24,910 bases of DNA from Purshia tridentata (Eukaryota; Streptophyta; Magnoliopsida; Rosales; Rosaceae), in the NCBI GenBank assembly GCA_003254885.1, contig QANT01000475.1:1-24910 (forward strand), written 5' to 3'. The position numbers and the translations under genes were made by a program. Of the stretch, positions 21,248 to 24,910 are shown piece after piece (within the stretch, counting starts at the first letter, position 1; every line of letters begins with the position of its first letter). Under the pieces are notes generated by a model. That model did not search any database. It was not told where the DNA came from and saw nothing but the letters and a program-made list of their open reading frames with translations.

Positions 21248-23845
21248 TTATGTTCCATCAATCCCCTCCATCAACATCGTATATGTCTGAGGATGAAGTT
21301 GACAACCCATCTTCTCCATGATGCTCAGCAGCTCCGAGCATCTCTTGACATGACCCCTCTTGACTAAACCATCCAGGAGAAGTTTCCAAGCTATTTCATC
21401 ATAGTTATATTCGCAACGAAGCATACTGCAGAAAATGGCATTTGCCTGTTCGAGATTCTGTTCATCCAAGAGTCCACATATAAGCAACTTGCATGACTCC
21501 AAAGCTGGTAAATAACCATGCTCAATCATAGTGTCCACCAGCAACGCTGCCTCTCCATACACTTGCAACTCACAGCAACAATTAAGAATAGAATTACAAA
21601 TATCCTCACTGGGCGGAATGCCCATATCTCTCATATGACTATATAACCGTTGGGCTACATCCAAGTTCCTTGCTTTGCAAAGTCCCATTATAAGCTGGCC
21701 AAAAGTGTTGATATTAGGTGTACAACCATGTCCAAGCATCTTCTCAAAGAGCTCTAAGGCAATTTCAAAATCCATTGTCTTCCACAAACCAATAAAATCA
21801 ACAAAGGAATCATTTGCAACCATATCAAGTCCCAGTATATCATAGTTTGTCTTAACCAACCTTCCATTTGAGAGATGCTTGATTAAAAAGTAATAGGTAT
21901 GATGAGAAGGCTCGCAACCAGCATCAAACATGCGCTTAAGAACATCAAATGCACAATCTATTAATCCCTTACACCCATATGCATCCATTAAAAATGTGTA
22001 AGTCACTGAATCTGGGGCAATTCCTTCTTCATTCATCTTAATCATCACCTCCTCTGCTTCTTGTATATTCCCTATGCTGCAATATGCCTGAATAAAAACA
22101 CTGTAAGTAACTACACTAGGTTGGTTACCAGCCGAAACCATCTCATTGAGAAGCCTATGAGCATGGTCAAAGTCACCTTCTTTCAGCACTCGGTTAATCA
22201 GAGCTGTATAATCCCAGGTGCTAGGCTTCACACCAGCACTTATCATCTTTTCCATCACTAATGATGCTTCCCTTACTTTCCTCTCTTTGCACAGCCCACC
22301 TATCAAGGCAGTGTAAGTATATGAACTTGGCAAACAATAATCAATAAGCATTCGGTCAAATAAAGAATGTGCATCGTTGATTTTCCCAGCCCTGCAGTAA
22401 CCATCAATTAAAGCATCAAATGTCACTACATTTGACTTGATGCCTTTTTCCTTGAGAGAATCAAACAGGGCTTGAGCTTCCTCTAATTTCCCCCTCTTAC
22501 AAAGGGCATTGATGAAAACAGTGTAAGTCTGCTCGTTAGGAACTAAACCACTATGATTCATCAAAGTAAGCAACCTATAAGCACTATCTAAATGACCTGC
22601 TTTACACTGCCCATCGATTAACGAGGTATATGTAACCACGTTCGGCGAGAGGTTCCGTTCAAGCATCTTATTGAGAAGTGCCATTGCCTGGTGCACATTA
22701 TTTCTTTTACAAAATCCATAAATCAATACACTGAATGTGTGAGCATTTGGACTACAATTATTACCTTCCATCAAAGACAAAATCCCAAATGCAGCCTCAA
22801 CTTTTCCCTCCTTGCAATACCAATCAATCAACGCAGTATATGTGAAAACATCGGGAGAACAATTATCCTCCCCCATGTGAGAGAATAGCTTCAAAGCCTC
22901 ATCAATCCGACCAGTCTCACAAAGCCCATGTATTAAATTATTATATGAAATCACATTTGGCCAACAACCCTTATCCTTCATTACCTTAAAAATCCTAAAA
23001 GCACTATCCACATCCTTATTCCTACAATGCCCCATTATCAAATGAGTGTAGGTAAATGTATCGAGGCTCAAACCTGCCTGCACTATCTTACTGACATACA
23101 AGTGTGCCTCAACCACATTGCCAAGTCTACAATACGCATACACCATGGCATTAAACGTATATATATTTGGCACAATCTTATCATCCAACATTTCCAAATA
23201 CAGAGTTTTCACATCATCAATCGGTAAAAACTTAGACAGTGAGAATAAAAGCAGATTGTAGCACCTGAGAGTGAGCTTAAACTCGAATTGATGACCCAGA
23301 GCACCACGGTTCATCTGGCGCAAAAGGTCAAGCACAAAACGGGTGTCGCCAGCGGAATTGCAAGCCTTAATCATCGAAATTCGGATATTTTCTGCAGGGC
23401 CTAAGAGACCATTGGAAAGCAGAATGTGGAGCAGGGAGGAGTGGCAGTGGACGTTGTGCTTGTAGCGGGGTTTTTGAGCGATCCAATAGAAGAAGTCAAG
23501 GGCAGTACGAGGGTCAGGATTGAGGGCGAAGAGAGAAGAGACATGGGATGGGGATATGGAGGGGATTAGCTTTTTGAGTGAAGGGTTGGTCTGCCATTTC
23601 GGAAAAGAGACGATGTTGAAGAGCTGGGAAGAGACATCCAGTGGTTCAGGGTCTACGACGGAAGAGAAGGGCTGAAGAAGGAGGAGGAGGACGGGTTCAC
23701 GTTGGCTGATATTGGCCGTCCGATTTCTGATGATGATCATCCCAAGATGATCCGACGGCTGAGATGACGACGGAAGAAATACTGCTAAAAGACTGAGAAG
23801 AAGGGGGAAATGAGTAGGGTTCGGTAAACCCGCAATGAAAACCAA
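21248..23845 (-). CDS. P-class pentatricopeptide repeat protein (865 aa, intronless)
   Basis: An uninterrupted frame with about 18 PPR motifs. Motif 2 spans residues 193-227, and twelve perfectly contiguous 35-residue repeats run from 228 to 647. A degenerate, expanded repeat covers 648-711, and five further repeats or partial repeats run from 712 to the end. Typical motifs read VVTYTSLIDGQCKAGHLDSA. There are no E, DYW or SMR domains, so this is a P-class protein. Such proteins bind organelle RNA sequence-specifically and affect its stability, splicing or translation. The N-terminus suits an organelle-targeting peptide, especially if translation starts at M36 (23738-23740), which gives MIIIRNRTANISQREP followed by QPFSS. 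M1 is the longest start, not necessarily the used one. By recollection it resembles the Arabidopsis At5g65560-type PPR; that is not verified. The target RNA is unknown. Confidence 0.92.
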   Translation of the reverse strand: MVFIAGLPNPTHFPLLLSLLAVFLPSSSQPSDHLGMIIIRNRTANISQREPVLLLLLQPFSSVVDPEPLDVSSQLFNIVSFPKWQTNPSLKKLIPSISPSHVSSLFALNPDPRTALDFFYWIAQKPRYKHNVHCHSSLLHILLSNGLLGPAENIRISMIKACNSAGDTRFVLDLLRQMNRGALGHQFEFKLTLRCYNLLLFSLSKFLPIDDVKTLYLEMLDDKIVPNIYTFNAMVYAYCRLGNVVEAHLYVSKIVQAGLSLDTFTYTHLIMGHCRNKDVDSAFRIFKVMKDKGCWPNVISYNNLIHGLCETGRIDEALKLFSHMGEDNCSPDVFTYTALIDWYCKEGKVEAAFGILSLMEGNNCSPNAHTFSVLIYGFCKRNNVHQAMALLNKMLERNLSPNVVTYTSLIDGQCKAGHLDSAYRLLTLMNHSGLVPNEQTYTVFINALCKRGKLEEAQALFDSLKEKGIKSNVVTFDALIDGYCRAGKINDAHSLFDRMLIDYCLPSSYTYTALIGGLCKERKVREASLVMEKMISAGVKPSTWDYTALINRVLKEGDFDHAHRLLNEMVSAGNQPSVVTYSVFIQAYCSIGNIQEAEEVMIKMNEEGIAPDSVTYTFLMDAYGCKGLIDCAFDVLKRMFDAGCEPSHHTYYFLIKHLSNGRLVKTNYDILGLDMVANDSFVDFIGLWKTMDFEIALELFEKMLGHGCTPNINTFGQLIMGLCKARNLDVAQRLYSHMRDMGIPPSEDICNSILNCCCELQVYGEAALLVDTMIEHGYLPALESCKLLICGLLDEQNLEQANAIFCSMLRCEYNYDEIAWKLLLDGLVKRGHVKRCSELLSIMEKMGCQLHPQTYTMLMEGIDGT

Positions 23846-24180
23846 TAAATAAACCTGTATTCAGTTACACTTCAAGAAGCCTCCAACCCAACACGTGAGA
23901 ATGGAAGAGAACCCAAAAACCATGGAAGATTTCTGCAGTTGTTGCATGCTCTTCTTCTTCTTCTTCAACTTCTGGGCATAGTAAATTACAAACAGGGGTT
24001 GATGGGCAAATCAGTCCACTCTGCTATGCTGGAAGCAAACCCAGCTTGCACTCTTTTGCTCATTGGGTCTCCTTTNCAGCTTGCACTCTTTTGCTCATTG
24101 GGTCTCCTTTGTTTTTCCAGCAAGTTAGCCTCTTCGACCCTGTGATCGCTGTAAGCCCAGCCCTTAACGCTACACCGTGT
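23846..24180. promoter_or_regulatory. Upstream region of the PPR gene, possibly bidirectional
   Basis: Immediately 5' of the PPR start there is a G-box-like CACGTG at 23892-23897 and, further out, an AGCCCA (TGGGCT on the minus strand) near 24155. On the plus strand a small frame starts at 23901 (MEENPKTMEDFCSCCML, 26 codons, stop in TAG). It could be a first exon or leader frame of a divergent gene, but nothing downstream supports one. An ambiguous base and a duplication lie at 24042-24110. Confidence 0.3.
24042..24110. repeat. 34-bp direct duplication separated by a single N
   Basis: Bases 24042-24075 and 24077-24110 are identical, starting CAGCTTGCACTC and ending GGTCTCCTTT. The only ambiguous base in the window (N at 24076) sits exactly between them. 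This looks like two overlapping contig ends joined without merging, rather than a biological repeat. Any frame across it is unreliable. Confidence 0.9.
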
Positions 24181-24285
24181 TTGTTGAATGCTGTATTGAT
24201 TTAATTCCCTTTTTTCTCGATGAAACGATTAATTAATTAATTTTTAAAATTTTTTTAGAGCATGATTTGCCATATGTTTTAAGTG

Positions 24286-24606
24286 TTTCAATATTAGTGT
24301 ATCTATATTAGTGTACATATGATATATTTAATGCACCTACATTAGTGTTTTATATGATTATATCATCAAACATAAATTTGCTCACTCTTTTGTGAATTCC
24401 ATTGATACACTACCAACAGTTACCGACCAATAATGATTTCATATTCTGGTGTCTGCATTCTTATTACACAGCTATATAGTTAAATATAGTTCAAAGCTGC
24501 TGCAAGTACTAATATTTTTAATATTGACAGAATCAATAATACACTGATACACTAATACAGGTGCATTAAATATATGTACACTATTGTAGATACACTAATA
24601 TTGAAA
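24286..24606. mobile_element. MITE-like element with about 60-bp inverted repeats
   Basis: The left arm 24286-24347 (TTTCAATATTAGTGTATCTA onward, through TTTAATGCACCT) matches the reverse complement of the right arm 24550-24606 with few mismatches. The interior of about 200 bp is AT-rich and non-coding. ATTAGTGTA recurs within the arms. Exact ends and target-site duplication are not resolved. Confidence 0.6.
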
Positions 24607-24642
24607 TATGTAGGAACATTAGACCTATGATAAAGATACCAG

Positions 24643-24735
24643 CAGTTGGCCCCATTTCTAATAAAAATGGAGACATGCCACATGTCGTTTTGATTAGTGC
24701 AGTAACACCACTCAGATTGCCAACTGGTGTTACTG
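24643..24735. repeat. Nested inverted repeats
   Basis: CAGTTGGC (24643-24650) pairs with GCCAACTG (24719-24726). Within or beside it, GACATG (24672-24677) pairs with CATGTC (24681-24686), and CAGTAACACCA (24700-24710) pairs with TGGTGTTACTG (24725-24735) around a 14-nt loop. These sequences could fold into mutually exclusive stems. Function is unknown. Confidence 0.6.
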
Positions 24736-24910
24736 GAACATTGAAAAATTTCTCTAGTTTAATGATTTTATCAATTTCTAATTTGACAAGGTTTTATTTA
24801 TTATTCAATTTTATTTAAGGATAAAGCTAGAAGCCCCTTTCTTTTTGTAGTAAATTAGGAGTTATGGTTAAATGTTAAATATTAACTAAAGCTTTAATAG
24901 ATTGTAGATA

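Larger units (their letters stand above)
24180..24910. other. AT-rich region with MITE and palindromes, no gene
   Basis: Outside the inverted repeats described separately, the sequence is AT-rich. The only open frame (24627-24818) overlaps the nested palindromes and has no family signal that I recognise. Confidence 0.5.

Noticed and set aside
22061..23227. Small plus-strand frames across 22061-23227
   Set aside because: Antisense shadows of the PPR repeats.
24627..24818. 63-residue plus-strand frame
   Set aside because: Overlaps palindromes, has a hydrophobic AT-driven tail and no recognisable family.
1..24910. tRNA, rRNA or CRISPR arrays
   Set aside because: No tRNA B-box with matching arms, no rRNA-like conserved blocks and no regularly spaced identical repeats were seen.

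Overview
The window is nuclear DNA from a flowering plant, most likely a eudicot. It is AT-rich and has many short exons with GT-AG introns, degenerate LTR and DNA transposons, and a P-class pentatricopeptide repeat (PPR) gene. Species is not determinable by eye. No rRNA, tRNA, CRISPR or bacterial-type operon was seen.

Two genes are well supported, both on the minus strand. (1) 7123-17609: a 15-exon gene for a membrane-anchored metallocarboxypeptidase of the M14 family, carboxypeptidase D/SOL1 type. I placed every splice junction by hand; the exons join in frame to a 483-residue protein with signal peptide, complete zinc and catalytic residues, a transthyretin-like domain and a C-terminal membrane anchor. 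(2) 21248-23845: an intronless P-class PPR protein of 865 residues, predicted to act on organelle RNA.

The rest is mostly transposon-derived or non-coding. 1-2400 holds a small GC-rich gene-like fragment (1406 to about 1990) between two similar repeat modules, possibly a captured gene fragment. About 2750-4355 is a decayed Ty1/Copia-type relic on the minus strand: a broken gag, a primer-binding-site-like motif and an array of GGATC palindromes. 4356-7122 has no recognisable gene. The introns of the carboxypeptidase gene carry a MITE-like insertion (8825-9099), a three-copy repeat (9880-10020) and an LTR-like TATA segment (about 11214). 17870-18887 looks like a non-autonomous repeat ending in TTTACACCCCTA. 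19017-20300 is a frameshifted relic of an En/Spm-type transposase. 20460-21190 has coding-like pieces I could not name. Downstream of 23845 are a possible divergent start region, an assembly join marked by an N inside a 34-bp duplication, and an inverted-repeat MITE.

The two real genes show no functional link; one acts in the secretory pathway and the other is expected in an organelle. I found no convincing undescribed multi-gene system. The most worthwhile leads are the possible captured gene fragment, the palindrome array, the unidentified exons at 20460-21190 and the nested palindromes near 24700.
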